The position numbers and the translations under genes are program-made. A DNA stretch of 64,000 bases from NCBI RefSeq assembly GCF_019797865.1, contig NZ_CP081869.1, positions 4,168,501 to 4,232,500 of the forward strand, written 5' to 3'. The stretch is from Chenggangzhangella methanolivorans (GTDB taxonomy: Bacteria > Pseudomonadota > Alphaproteobacteria > Rhizobiales > Methylopilaceae). How positions within the stretch are numbered: the stretch's first letter is position 1; each line of letters begins with the position of its first letter. Under the pieces are notes generated by a model. It ran no database searches, was not told the origin of the DNA, and saw only the letters and a list, made by a program, of their open reading frames with translations. Positions 26,223 through 38,792 of this stretch are shown here, piece after piece.

Positions 26223-26561
26223 TGGATGTGCACGCCAGTAGCCATCGACCGCGGCGCGTGCGGTCTTTGGAACCCAACGGCGCTCGAAAGCGTATACGGA
26301 AGTCGGGACTGGGAGCCGTGTTCGGGCCGCCTAAGTCTCTGTTCCGCCTCTGCGTTCCAGCGTAACCGGCGATCTTCGACTGACATGGTGTAATACGGTT
26401 CGACTCGTGTCATACTTGTGTGATGGGAAGGATTATCGATCGGTTATCGTTGCGGTACTTCAAAGCCGCTCTCCGATCGTACCGTTTTGAGACAAGGAGC
26501 GCGGAGTTCCTTCATGAATAACCGTGGCGGGTCCGCGCTCGGTATGTACGGATAGGCTTCC
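26223..26561. promoter_or_regulatory. divergent intergenic region, lower GC
   Basis: About 339 bases between the HNH-like gene (minus) and the MarR-type gene (plus), visibly less GC-rich than its flanks, especially 26380-26500. It holds short direct repeats (TTATCG at about 26434 and again about 10 bases on) and GTGTCATACTTGTGTGATG, but no palindrome I would call a MarR operator with confidence. No gene found in it. Confidence 0.35.
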
Positions 26562-27980
26562 ATGCCCCATGATACCCCCACTGCCCATCCATCCAGCCCT
26601 GACAAATACGATACGCTGAGGCTCGAAAACCAACTCTGCTTCGGGCTCTACGCCGCGGCGCATGCGATGAATCGCGCCTACCGGGTCGCGCTCGGGCCGT
26701 TGGGCCTCACTTATCCGCAATACCTCACCATGCTCGCGCTCTGGGAGATCGACCGTCAGAGCGTTTCGGAGCTCGGCCAGCGGCTGCGGCTCGACTCCGG
26801 CACGCTGACCCCGGTGCTCAAGCGCCTTGAGAGCGCCGGGCTTGTGCGTCGCTCGCGCAATCGCGCCGACGAACGCGAGGTCGAGATCAGCCTGACGGAT
26901 CGCGGCTCGGCGATGCGCGACGAGGCGCTCGGCGTGCGGGAGACCATCGTCTGCCGGCTCGGCATGGGCGACGACGAAATCCGAAATCTGCGCAGGGACA
27001 TGGGCAAGCTGCTCGAGCGGCTTGACGCGACCGAGACCGGCGATTTCGGCAGGCCGCGCCTGCAGAGCGCCGATGATCGTCGCCGCGGGGTCGTGGAGTT
27101 GAGCGAGACCTGGCGCGTCGGTTCGACCGGCGTTTCCGCGCGCGTGTCCGAGCACGGCGCGGAGCTCGTCAGCGTGACCGACAAGGCGGGCGAGGAGCTG
27201 CTGTGGCAGGCCGGGCCTGAATGGCCGCGGCATGCGCCGGCGCTGTTTCCCGTGGTCGGGCGGCTGAAGGGCGACGCGTTGAGGCACGGCGGCGAAAGCT
27301 ACCGTGTCACTCAGCATGGTTTCGCGCGCGACCGCCGGTTCGAGTGGGTCGAGCGGAGCGAGGCGCGCGCCGTCCTTGCGCTGACCGACGACGCGGAGAG
27401 CCGGGCGATCTTTCCTTTCGCGTTCCGGCTCGATGCGACGATCTCCGCGGAGGGCTCGCGGCTCACCGTCGCGCACACGGTGTCCAATCCGGGCGACGTC
27501 GACCTGCCGTTCTCGATCGGCGCCCATCCCGGCTTTCGCTGGCCTCTGGTCGAAGGCGTGGAGAAGAGCGCGCACATCCTCGAATTCGAAGCGCGCGAGA
27601 CCGGCGTTCGCCGCTCGGTGGTCGACGGCGGCCTACTAGGCGAGGAGAGCGACCTGCCGTTCGACGGCGTCACGCTGCCGCTCGACGAGGCGCTGTTCGC
27701 GCGCGACGCGCTGGTGATGCCGGACGTCGCGAGCCGGTCGGTGCGCTATGTCGCGCTCGGGCCCGACGGCGAGGAGCTTCGCGCGCTGACCGTCTCGTGG
27801 CGGGGCTATCGCGACCTCGGCGTCTGGTCGGCGCCGAAGGGCGCGCCGTTCCTGTGCGTCGAGCCGTGGCGCGGCATGGCGAGCCAGGCCGACTGGGACG
27901 GCGAGTTCGCCCGCAAGCGCGGCGTCGTGCTTCTGCCGCCCGGCCATTCTCAGCATTTCGAATGGAGCGTGGCCGTCTGA
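26562..27980 (+). CDS. MarR/OhrR-type regulator joined in frame to aldose 1-epimerase-like (LacX) domain
   Basis: 472 residues in one open frame. Residues 1-160 are a MarR winged helix close to OhrR: ENQLCFGLYAAAHAMNRAYR with the OhrR-type reactive Cys, YPQYLTMLALWE, and the wing RSRNRADEREVEISLT. From about residue 178 (VELSETWRVG) an aldose-1-epimerase/LacX domain follows: APALFPVVGRLKGD, HGFARDRRFEW and IGAHPGFRWP. The two halves have the lengths of two normal proteins, and a GTG near residue 178 could start the second. In a window full of indels, a lost stop is as likely as a true fusion. If it is two genes, the MarR ends near 27070. Confidence 0.7.
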   Translation: MPHDTPTAHPSSPDKYDTLRLENQLCFGLYAAAHAMNRAYRVALGPLGLTYPQYLTMLALWEIDRQSVSELGQRLRLDSGTLTPVLKRLESAGLVRRSRNRADEREVEISLTDRGSAMRDEALGVRETIVCRLGMGDDEIRNLRRDMGKLLERLDATETGDFGRPRLQSADDRRRGVVELSETWRVGSTGVSARVSEHGAELVSVTDKAGEELLWQAGPEWPRHAPALFPVVGRLKGDALRHGGESYRVTQHGFARDRRFEWVERSEARAVLALTDDAESRAIFPFAFRLDATISAEGSRLTVAHTVSNPGDVDLPFSIGAHPGFRWPLVEGVEKSAHILEFEARETGVRRSVVDGGLLGEESDLPFDGVTLPLDEALFARDALVMPDVASRSVRYVALGPDGEELRALTVSWRGYRDLGVWSAPKGAPFLCVEPWRGMASQADWDGEFARKRGVVLLPPGHSQHFEWSVAV

Positions 27981-28007
27981 GGTCCGCGTCGCCGCTTGGG
28001 GGAGCGC

Positions 28008-28391
28008 ATGGACAGGCTCGGCCGCAACAAGGCGAACGTCATCGCCTTCTATGAGCTGATGTTCAACGATTGCCGCCCCCGGGAGGCGATCGAGACCTAT
28101 GCGGGCGACGACTACATCCAGCACAATCCGCATGTCGCGACCGGCAAAGCCGGCTTCATCGACTATTTCGAGCGCATGGCGCGCGAGTGGCCGGGCAAGC
28201 GCATGGAGGTGAAGCGCGCGGTCGCCGAAGGCGATCTCGTCGTGCTGCACTGCCTGCAGCGCTGGCCGGGCGACCACGACTATGCGGCGATGGACATCTT
28301 CCGGCTCGACGGGCAGGGCAAGATCGTCGAGCACTGGGACGTGCTCCAGGTCCTGCCCGAGACCTCGGCCAATTCGAACGGGATGTTCTAG
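28008..28391 (+). CDS. SnoaL-like/NTF2-fold protein
   Basis: 127 residues from the ATG at 28008, which follows GGGGGAG. Blocks typical of SnoaL-like proteins: [30 protein letters not shown] and [26 protein letters not shown]. The His/Asp residues lining the cone-shaped pocket are present. The family includes polyketide cyclases and many enzymes of unknown substrate. It follows the epimerase-like ORF by 27 bp and is probably co-transcribed with it. Confidence 0.8.
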   Translation: MDRLGRNKANVIAFYELMFNDCRPREAIETYAGDDYIQHNPHVATGKAGFIDYFERMAREWPGKRMEVKRAVAEGDLVVLHCLQRWPGDHDYAAMDIFRLDGQGKIVEHWDVLQVLPETSANSNGMF

Positions 28392-28464
28392 GAGGGGTTC
28401 TGGCCGTCCGCCTGATCCGTGCTAGAGACCCGCCGCGAGACCAATCCCCGCGCCGGAGCCTGCA

Positions 28465-29772
<1,308 letters not shown>

Positions 29773-29845
29773 GAGGCCTGACGGCCTCTTTCCTGTCCGG
29801 GCAATGGCGTAAAAGTTGGGGCTCGGCGCGGGGGCGCGATCATCC

Positions 29846-30853
29846 ATGACGTTCGAAAGCTTCGCCCAAAATGCTGAGGACGTTCTCGCCGAGCGGTGCT
29901 TCGGGTCCACGGCGGCCGGCGTCTACGTCGATGTCGGGGCTTCGGAGCCGACACGGCATTCGGTGACCTACGCTCTTTATCGCAGGGGATGGCGCGGCAT
30001 CAATCTGGAGCCGATCCCGGAACGCGCTGAGGAGAACGAGGCGCTTCGGCCGCGCGACATAACCATCCGCGCCGCAGCCGGCCGCTCGGAAGGACAGGCG
30101 AGGTTCTTCCAGTCGCTCGGGCGCGGCGGCACGTCGACCATCGTCGCGGAGCTTGGCGCGGCGATGAAGGCCAGAGCGGTCGGGGTCGTCGAGTTCACGG
30201 TGCCGATGACGACGCTCGCTCGATGTCTGGAGGAACATTTCCCGGGCCGCCAAGAATACGAGCTGCTCAAGATCGACGTCGAGGGCGCTGAGGCCGACGT
30301 TCTCGCAGGGGCTGGCCTTTCATTCGTCAGGCCGATGGTGATCGTGATTGAAGCTGGCTTTGAGCCTCCCGCCTGGGAGGCGGCTCTGCTCGATCAGGAC
30401 TACGCGTTCGCGACCTTCGACGGCGTGAACCGCTGGTATCATTCTCATGCGCGCAAAGATTTCGGCGAGGCGCTGCGGGCGCCAATCAGCGCCCACGACA
30501 AGTTTGTTCGAGTCAACGATTTGGGCTCGCCGTTTCTGAATGGATTGCACCCTGATCACGCTTGGGCGGCGCAAATCGGCCTGACCCTTCTCCGGTCGGT
30601 TCGGGAGATCGATGACGAGACCTTGGCGCGAAGTTTCCTGGACCGGTATCCCGAATGGGTGAGGAAGCGTGCGCCTTCCGACCGGGATGTCGTCGCCGCC
30701 TACCGGCTCGTTTTGGCCCGCAAGCCGACGGCGAGGGAGCAGAACGACGCTCTGGATAGCTTCGGGACGAAGTCTCTGCAGGAGCTGTATCTGGCGTTGG
30801 TTGGCGGCGACGAGTTCAGGGCGCGGCGCGGTCGCGCGATTGCGTCCGTATGA
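29846..30853 (+). CDS. FkbM-family methyltransferase with C-terminal DUF4214-like helical domain
   Basis: 335 residues from the ATG at 29846. Residues 1-175 are an FkbM SAM-dependent methyltransferase: VYVDVGASEPTRHSVTYAL, INLEPIPERAEEN and LLKIDVEGAEADVLAG. After a linker, residues about 275-330 (DRDVVAAYRLVLARKPT, LQELYLALVGGDEFRAR) resemble the helical repeat of DUF4214 proteins linked to surface-layer and glycan biosynthesis. FkbM enzymes often O-methylate sugars. Its GC content looks lower than its neighbours, and it sits alone between purB and the convergent SCO gene, which suggests acquisition. Confidence 0.78.
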   Translation: MTFESFAQNAEDVLAERCFGSTAAGVYVDVGASEPTRHSVTYALYRRGWRGINLEPIPERAEENEALRPRDITIRAAAGRSEGQARFFQSLGRGGTSTIVAELGAAMKARAVGVVEFTVPMTTLARCLEEHFPGRQEYELLKIDVEGAEADVLAGAGLSFVRPMVIVIEAGFEPPAWEAALLDQDYAFATFDGVNRWYHSHARKDFGEALRAPISAHDKFVRVNDLGSPFLNGLHPDHAWAAQIGLTLLRSVREIDDETLARSFLDRYPEWVRKRAPSDRDVVAAYRLVLARKPTAREQNDALDSFGTKSLQELYLALVGGDEFRARRGRAIASV

Positions 30854-30858
30854 AGGCT

Positions 30859-31470
30859 TCAGCGGGCCAGATGCGGTTTCAGGATCGTCAGCATCCGTTC
30901 CGCCGTCGTGCCGGGCGGGAAGAAGCCGAGATACCGGCCTGACGGGTCCATCAGATAGATGAAGGCCGAGTGGTCGACGGTGTAGCCGCCGCCGGGCGAC
31001 GCGACCTTCTCGTAGAACAACCTGTAGGCGTCCGCGGTCTTGCGGATCGCGTCGGGCTCGCCCGTGAGGCCGACGAGGCGCGGATGATAGGCCGCGACGT
31101 ACTCCGCAAGGCGCGAAAGGCCGTCGCGCTCGGGATCGAGCGTGATGAAGAGCGGCTGCACCTTCTCGGCGTCGTCTCCGAGCAGCTCGAGCGCCCGGGA
31201 GATCTGGTAGAGGTCGGTCGGGCAGATGTCGGGGCAGGTGGTGAAGCCGAAATAGACCAGCAGGTGCTTGCCGCGATAGTCGGCGTCGGTCCGGGCGCGC
31301 CCGCTCTGGTCGACGAGCGCGAACGGGCCGCCGATCGGCTCGCGGCTCCACATCAGCACGTCCATCAGCTCCGCGGCGGAGCGGCGCGGCGCCCCGCCGT
31401 CCTGGGCGCGCGCGGCCTGATGGCAGACGAGCGCGGCCGCCAGAGCCGCGGCGAGGGCGGCGTTACGCAC
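30859..31470 (-). CDS. SCO1/SenC family protein
   Basis: 203 residues, with a signal peptide or anchor at residues 1-22 (ending ARAQD). The thioredoxin-like fold has the copper-binding CPDIC motif after LLVYFGFTTC and the third ligand His in VDHSAFIYLMD. SCO proteins deliver copper to the CuA site of cytochrome oxidase or act in thiol redox. The start codon overlaps the end of the upstream MBL gene by 8 bp, so the two are likely one operon. No oxidase gene is in the window. Confidence 0.88.
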   Translation of the reverse strand: MRNAALAAALAAALVCHQAARAQDGGAPRRSAAELMDVLMWSREPIGGPFALVDQSGRARTDADYRGKHLLVYFGFTTCPDICPTDLYQISRALELLGDDAEKVQPLFITLDPERDGLSRLAEYVAAYHPRLVGLTGEPDAIRKTADAYRLFYEKVASPGGGYTVDHSAFIYLMDPSGRYLGFFPPGTTAERMLTILKPHLAR

Positions 31471-32580
31471 CGAACGTCAGCCTGCTGCCGGTCGTGGGAA
31501 CGATGACGTTGGCGGGCATCTGCGCCTGCGCCTCGAGCGCGAAATTCAGGCCGCTGCAATGCATCGGGATGACGACGTCGGGCTCGAGCTTTTTGATCTC
31601 GGCGACGACTTGGACGAGGTAGTCCTTCGGCGCCGGGCCGAGATGGAAGCCGCCGACGATCGCGTGGACCTTCTGCACGCCGGACACCTCCTGCGCCTGC
31701 CGCACCGAATTCACGATGCCGACATGGCCGCAGGAGCTGATGACGACCAGCCCCTTGTCCTTGACGTTGAAGCAAGTGGCCTGCTCGTGGACGTGCTCGT
31801 CGGGGATGATCTTCCCCTGAAGCTCGGCCGGAGAATAGTGGCTGGGGTCGCAGCCGAGCCCGTCCTTGATCCCCCGCTCCACGAAGGTGTTCGGCAGCAC
31901 GCGCTCGATCGACGAGCGCTTGATCTGGCCGGTGGTGAAGGCGTGGTCGGCGACCACCGTCGGGGTCTCGCACAGCACCGTCGTGATCTGGCGCGCCGCG
32001 AGCTCGCGGCGGTCGAGCTGGCCGAAGTCGGTGAACTGGCCCTGGACGCCGCTCGGGCTGACGCGGTGGCAGAAATTGTCCTCGCCGCCGGCGTAGAGCT
32101 TCACGTCCGGCGCGAGCTCCTTCCGGTAGCGATCGAGAAAGCCGGTGAGCCCGCCGTAGTGGTCGTGGTGGCCGTGGCTGACGATGAGCGCGTTCGCTTT
32201 TCTCGGATCGACCTTCAGGATCTCGATGTTGTTGAGAAGCGCGTCCGGGCTGTAGCCGAAGTCGAGCAGGATGGCGCGGGTCTCGTCGGCGCGCTGCGTC
32301 TCGGCGAACAGCGACAGGCCCCACTGGTTGTGCAGCACCTTGCGATAGTCCTGCCCGCGGCCGTTGCCGGGCGGCTGGTGCAGCACGCCCTGGACCGTGC
32401 TCGGCTTCAGGAACTGGTCATGGGCCGAGTCGATCAGCACCCGCAGCGTGAGCTTGTCGACGGTCGGCGCGACGATGGGAGCCGCGCTCGCGATCTCGAC
32501 GCAGCTGAAGCCTGCGGCTGCGCCGGCCGCAAGCGCTGCGGACGCCTTCAGAAAGTCCGTCGTCCAATGTTCTCGGCCAT
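31463..32580 (-). CDS. Tat-exported metallo-beta-lactamase-fold hydrolase, COG1237-like (one frameshift)
   Basis: About 372 residues. A missing G near 32557 splits the N terminus; repaired, it begins MAENIGRRDFLKASAALA, a twin-arginine signal. The metal site is SHGHHDHYGGL, followed by SSCGHVGIVNSV, GGFHLGPAPK and PMHCSGLNF, the arrangement of COG1237 (methyl-aminobenzene phosphate synthase-like) MBL proteins. It should be a folded periplasmic metalloenzyme; the substrate is unknown. Overlap with the SCO gene suggests linked metal or redox chemistry in the periplasm, which is inference. Confidence 0.8.
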
Positions 32581-32751
32581 GCCTGTCCACCCCAGGGCGA
32601 TCCGTCGCCGGGCGGATTAAAGTCATTAAATCTATCAACTTACAAGCATGAGATTCTCCCGACATGCGCCGCAGGTCGGCGCCGGGCCGGAAGCGAAACG
32701 GGCGGCCTCTCGGCCGCCCATCCCGCAATCCAGATCTCGCGCTTTCCAGGC

Positions 32752-33627
32752 TCAGTCGCGCCCGCGGCCCTCGCCGCGTCCACCGCCGCCGCCGTCTCCA
32801 CGACCGCCGCCATCTCCGCGACCGCCGCCGCCGCCACGGCCGGCGCCGTCGCCCCGGCCGCCGCCGCCGGCCCGGTCAAGGCCCATGCGGTCGCCGCGGT
32901 CGCGCGGCTCGGGCCGCGCCTCGACCCGTTCGGCGCGGCTCGTGCGCCCGTCGCCAGCGCGCTCTCCGCCGCCCCAGCGATCGTCGCGTCCGCCGCCGCG
33001 CCCGTCGCCGCGGTCACGGCCGCCGCCGCGACCGGCCTCGTCGTTCGGTCGGCCCGGGCGGTCGCGCCGGTCGTCGGCGCGGGGCGGACGGTTGGTGAAG
33101 CCGTTGCGGGTGTCGCCGGGGCGGCGATCGGCCCAGCGCCGGTCGCGGCCGCCCCAGGAGCGTCGCTCCTCCCAGCGCCGCCACGAACGCTCGCGCCAGC
33201 CGCGCAGGCCCGGACGCGCGCCGTACCAGCGGCCGCCCCAGTAATAGTAGCCGTCGCGGATGTAGTATGGCCGGTTGTCCCAATAGCCGCCGATGACGAG
33301 CCCGCGAACCACGACCGGGTCGTCCTGCTCGATAACGAAGGGCTCTTCGCCGTAGCTCATCGCCGGCGCGCGGCCGTTGAAGTCGAGCAGGTCGGCGAGC
33401 GCGAAGCCGGTGCCGTCGCGCCCCATGCTGATCTCGCACCAGGCGTCGTCGCAGCCGATGAGGTTGACGGTCTCGCCCTCGGGCAGGACGTCGATCACCT
33501 GATAGTTTTGGCCCGGGCCCGAGCGGACGTTGACGTTGGTGGAGGCTGTCGCGGACGCCGCGAGCGCCGCGCCCGAGGACAGGAGCAGCGCGCCGGAGGC
33601 GAGCAGCGCCTTGAGCTTGAAGGTCAT
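32752..33627 (-). CDS. SH3b-domain secreted protein with RGG/RGD-rich tail
   Basis: 291 residues. Signal peptide 1-23 (ALAAS), then a bacterial SH3 domain about 27-85 (NVNVRSGPGQNYQVID, VNLIGCDDAWCEI), a short conserved part (YWDNRPYYIRDGYYYWGG) and a tail of about 130 residues made almost only of Arg, Gly and Asp (GRGGGRD, GDGGGRGD repeats). The SH3b part usually binds cell wall. The tail is low-complexity and could be the site of length variation; its frame is consistent to the stop. It resembles the basic tails of the 21-24 kb cluster in composition, but not in its domain. Confidence 0.75.
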   Translation of the reverse strand: MTFKLKALLASGALLLSSGAALAASATASTNVNVRSGPGQNYQVIDVLPEGETVNLIGCDDAWCEISMGRDGTGFALADLLDFNGRAPAMSYGEEPFVIEQDDPVVVRGLVIGGYWDNRPYYIRDGYYYWGGRWYGARPGLRGWRERSWRRWEERRSWGGRDRRWADRRPGDTRNGFTNRPPRADDRRDRPGRPNDEAGRGGGRDRGDGRGGGRDDRWGGGERAGDGRTSRAERVEARPEPRDRGDRMGLDRAGGGGRGDGAGRGGGGGRGDGGGRGDGGGGGRGEGRGRD

Positions 33628-33807
33628 GGGCGTCGTAACTCCCTGTTGGTCTCGTCGCGCCGGCTTGTCGGGCGGCTGCGACAGTCGTTCAAAGCTTCAA
33701 ACGCGCGGCGTCGCCCGTCTGTTCGCTGCGTTACACGAGCGCGCCTTACGAAGCCTGCGCGGCGCGAAGATGGCGCCGATCACATCTTCGAATGTCGCGC
33801 CCGCCCG

Positions 33808-34629
33808 TCATCCGCCCGGGCCTTCGCCGGTCGCGGGCGCGTCGAACACGTCCGACAGCGCGCGTTCCGCGCCCGCCGACAGGAAGGCGAGGTCGGGTCC
33901 GAGCGCGATCATCGGAAAACCGCGGCGCACATAGTCCGACGCGAACGCCGAGGTGTTGGCGAAGATCGCCACGGGCTTTCCGACCCGCTTGGCCGCCGCC
34001 GAGATCTTCGCGAGCGCCGCAACCACGCCCGGATGAGCGGGATCGACGGCCGCGCCGGCCGACAGGGATACGCTGAGATCATTCGGTCCGATCAGAAGGC
34101 CGTCGAGCCCGTCGACGGCGAGGATCTCCTCGACGTTTCTAAGCGCGGTCTCGGTCTCGATCATGGCGAGGGCGAGCGTCAAGTCGTTGGCGGTCGCAAG
34201 ATAAGCGTCGCGGGAGAGGCCGGTGAGCCCCATGGCGCGCACCGGGCCCCAGCTGCGCCGGCCGACCGGCGGATACTTGACCGCGTCCACGAAGGCGCGG
34301 GCGTCCGCCGCCGTGTCGATCATCGGCGCGACCAGTCCCGCGGCCCCGACGTCGAGCGCCCGGGCGCCGAGCGCGAAGCCGCCGAGCGGCAGGCGCACCA
34401 TCGCGGGCTTGCCCGCAAGCGCGGCGGCCGCTACCCCCTCGGCGATGGTCTCGAAGGTCGCGAAGCCGTGCTGGGCGTCGAGAGTCACCGAATCGAAGCC
34501 GGCGCGCGCCACCGTCTCGACGATCATCGGGTAGGCGGTGAACATCCAGCCGGTGAAGTGCCGCCCGCCGGGCCCGAGGCTCGCGGCCGGCAGCGCTCCC
34601 GGGCGCGGCGTCTGGCGTTGGGCCGTCAC
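33808..34629 (-). CDS. HpcH/HpaI aldolase family protein
   Basis: 273 residues, TIM-barrel class II pyruvate aldolase. Landmarks: SVTLDAQHGF (Asp and His region), PMIDTAADARAFVDAVKYPP, RRSWGPVRAMG (Arg), AMIETETALRNV (metal-binding Glu) and LLIGPNDLSVSLS (metal-binding Asp). It probably cleaves 4-hydroxy-2-oxo acids to pyruvate and an aldehyde. Its ATG overlaps the stop of the DUF1476 gene (ATGA), so the two are co-translated. Confidence 0.87.
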   Translation of the reverse strand: MTAQRQTPRPGALPAASLGPGGRHFTGWMFTAYPMIVETVARAGFDSVTLDAQHGFATFETIAEGVAAAALAGKPAMVRLPLGGFALGARALDVGAAGLVAPMIDTAADARAFVDAVKYPPVGRRSWGPVRAMGLTGLSRDAYLATANDLTLALAMIETETALRNVEEILAVDGLDGLLIGPNDLSVSLSAGAAVDPAHPGVVAALAKISAAAKRVGKPVAIFANTSAFASDYVRRGFPMIALGPDLAFLSAGAERALSDVFDAPATGEGPGG

Positions 34630-34949
34630 TTCTCGCCGGCGAGCTGCTCGGCCGCGACCGCGAGGAGCTCGTCCATGCGGCGGCGGATCTGGTGGTCGGA
34701 CTGGTCGACGCCTGCGACGTCGAAATCCTTGCGGATCTTGCGGAAGACGTCGTGGTCGCCTTCCTCCTCGAAGTCCGACATCACCACGGTCTTGGCGTAG
34801 GCTTCCGCGGCCTCGCCGGTCTTGCCGAGCTTTTCGGCGGCCCAGAGGCCGAGCAGTCGGTTGCGTCGAGCGAGCGCGTAGAACCGCGTCTCCTCGTCAT
34901 GCACGTACATGGCCTCGAACGCCTGCTCGCGACTGTCGAACGTCGTCAT
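34626..34949 (-). CDS. F1-ATPase inhibitory zeta subunit (DUF1476)
   Basis: 107 residues, all-helical. The N-terminal FDSREQAFEAMYVHDEE followed by FYALARRNRLLGLWAAEKLG matches the DUF1476 family, identified in Paracoccus denitrificans as the zeta subunit that blocks ATP hydrolysis by F1. The unordered N-terminal 15-20 residues are the inhibitory part in that protein. It is found only in alphaproteobacteria, which supports the taxonomic call. It overlaps the aldolase gene by 4 bp. Confidence 0.9.
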   Translation of the reverse strand: MTTFDSREQAFEAMYVHDEETRFYALARRNRLLGLWAAEKLGKTGEAAEAYAKTVVMSDFEEEGDHDVFRKIRKDFDVAGVDQSDHQIRRRMDELLAVAAEQLAGEK

Positions 34950-35183
34950 GGAGATCCTCGAACCCTCGCCGTCGACGGCGTGTCCCGGCGGCCGCCGCCC
35001 TCGACGCGACTAGAGCGGGCAATTGTGGCGAAGCAAGGCTGCGCGGGCGCGAAACCATGTTGATTCTTCGCGCATTCGACAACGCGGCCTCGTCTTGGCA
35101 GCGGCCCTCCGCGCGCCTACATTCGCGAGCGACGCGCGCCGCTCCTTTCTCCCCCGGCGGCCGACGTCGCGAAAGGCGCGTGG

Positions 35184-37093
<1,910 letters not shown>

Positions 37094-37115
37094 GCGGCGA
37101 GCGCCATCTGAAGAA

Positions 37116-37147
37116 AAGGCCGGGCCCCAGCGCCCGGCCTTTTTTGT
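37116..37147 (+). terminator. rho-independent terminator after ftsH
   Basis: AAAGGCCGGGC/GCCCGGCCTTT with CCCAGC loop, followed by TTTT. It separates ftsH from glmM, which are often co-transcribed elsewhere. Confidence 0.88.
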
Positions 37148-37332
37148 TTGTCTCTCCGCCGACGTCCTGTGATCGTCCCACCTCGTCGGCGCGCTCATCG
37201 GAGGCGCGAAACGCCAAAGTGATGCGCCGCGGCCACGCTCACCATTTCTGAACCTCGCCGTGCTAGCATCGACGCACTGACGCCTCCGCGGCTTCCCAGG
37301 AAGCGGCGGACGCCACGTGGAGAGCGGCCCAG

Positions 37333-38676
37333 ATGACGCGCAAATATTTCGGCACCGACGGCATCCGCGGCCGCGCGAACCGGTTCCCGATCACCCCCGA
37401 TCTCGCGATGAAGGTCGGCATGGCGGCGGGGCTGGCGTTCCGCCGCGGCGACCATCGCCACCGCGTCGTCATCGGCAAGGACACGCGGCTGTCGGGCTAC
37501 ATGATCGAGAGCGCGCTGCAGGCGGGCTTCACCTCGGTCGGCGTCGACGTGCTGCTGGTCGGTCCGATGCCGACGCCGGCGGTCGCCCACATCACCCGCT
37601 CCATGCGCGCCGATCTCGGCGTGATGATCTCGGCCTCTCACAACCCTTACGACGACAACGGCATCAAGCTGTTCGCGCCCGACGGCTTCAAGCTTTCCGA
37701 CGAGGTCGAGCTCGAGATCGAGCGCCTGATCGACTCCGATCTCTCCCCGCGCTTCGCCCTCTCCGACGACATCGGCCGCGCCAAGCGCATCGACGACGCG
37801 CAGGCCCGCTACATCGAATTCGCCAAGCGCACGGTCGCGCGCAACCTCTCGCTCGAGGGCGTGCGGGTGGTGATCGATTGCGCCAATGGCGCTGGCTACA
37901 AGGTGGCGCCGGAAGCGCTCTGGGAGCTCGGCGCCGAGGTCGTGCGGATCGGCGTCGAGCCGAACGGCCTCAACATCAACAAGGACTGCGGCTCCCACCG
38001 CGCCGAACGCGCTGATCGCCAAGGTGCGCGAGACCCGCGCCGACATCGGCGTCGCGCTCGACGGCGACGCCGACCGCGTCATCATCGTGGACGAGAAGGG
38101 CCAGGTGGTGGACGGCGACCAGCTGATGGCCGTGGTCGCGGCCTCCTGGGCGGAGGACGGGCGGCTCTCCGCTCCCGGCCTGGTGTCGACGGTCATGGCC
38201 AATCTCGGCTTCGAGCGGTATCTCAGCTCGATCGGCCTCACCCTCGAGCGCACGCCCGTCGGCGACCGCTACGTCGTCGAGCGCATGCGCGCGCAGGGCT
38301 ACAATCTCGGCGGCGAGCCCTCGGGCCACATCGTGCTGTCGGATTTCGCCACCACGGGCGACGGGCTGGTGGCGGCGCTTCAGTTGCTCGCGGTGGTCCA
38401 GAAGGCCGGGCGTCCGGTCTCGGAGGTCTGCCACCGCTTCGAGCCGCTGCCGCAGGTGCTCAAGAACGTCCGCTACAAGGCCGGCCGGCCGCTCGACGAC
38501 GAAACGGTGCGGGCCGCGATCGCCAGCGCCACCGAGCGCTCGGCGCGGGGCGCCTGGTCATCCGCCCCTCGGGCACCGAGCCCGTGATCCGCGTGATGGC
38601 GGAAGGCGACGACGGCGATCTCGTGCGGCACGTCGTCGACGACGTCGTGGACGTCATCTCCAAGGTCGCGGCCTGA
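37333..38676 (+). CDS. glmM: phosphoglucosamine mutase (two frameshifts)
   Basis: GlmM converts glucosamine-6-P to glucosamine-1-P for peptidoglycan and LPS. Landmarks: [11 protein letters not shown], the phosphoserine loop [14 protein letters not shown], the metal loop [13 protein letters not shown], the sugar loop GGEPSGHIV and the C-terminal phosphate loop [15 protein letters not shown]. Near 38001 an extra C shifts the frame (expected [15 protein letters not shown]), and near 38548 a missing base shifts it back. Outside these sites the protein is of normal length (about 447 residues). Essential, so the breaks are likely artefacts. Confidence 0.93.
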   Translation: MTRKYFGTDGIRGRANRFPITPDLAMKVGMAAGLAFRRGDHRHRVVIGKDTRLSGYMIESALQAGFTSVGVDVLLVGPMPTPAVAHITRSMRADLGVMISASHNPYDDNGIKLFAPDGFKLSDEVELEIERLIDSDLSPRFALSDDIGRAKRIDDAQARYIEFAKRTVARNLSLEGVRVVIDCANGAGYKVAPEALWELGAEVVRIGVEPNGLNINKDCGSHRAERADRQGARDPRRHRRRARRRRRPRHHRGREGPGGGRRPADGRGRGLLGGGRAALRSRPGVDGHGQSRLRAVSQLDRPHPRAHARRRPLRRRAHARAGLQSRRRALGPHRAVGFRHHGRRAGGGASVARGGPEGRASGLGGLPPLRAAAAGAQERPLQGRPAARRRNGAGRDRQRHRALGAGRLVIRPSGTEPVIRVMAEGDDGDLVRHVVDDVVDVISKVAA

Positions 38677-38792
38677 CGGCCCGAAGCCCTTATTCTCAGC
38701 CTTATCGAGACGCGCGCCCGCTTTGCGGGAGCGCGTGTTCGCGTCTGACGAAGATCAGCCGAAAGTCGAGAGAGCACGGTTAAGAGTTAAGG

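Noticed and set aside
32617-32628. CtrA box before the MBL gene (TTAAAGTCATTAA)
   Set aside because: Spacer is 5 bases.
32760-32900. Short GC-rich direct repeats that look CRISPR-like
   Set aside because: They are codons of the Gly/Arg tail of the SH3 protein, with no spacers of even length.
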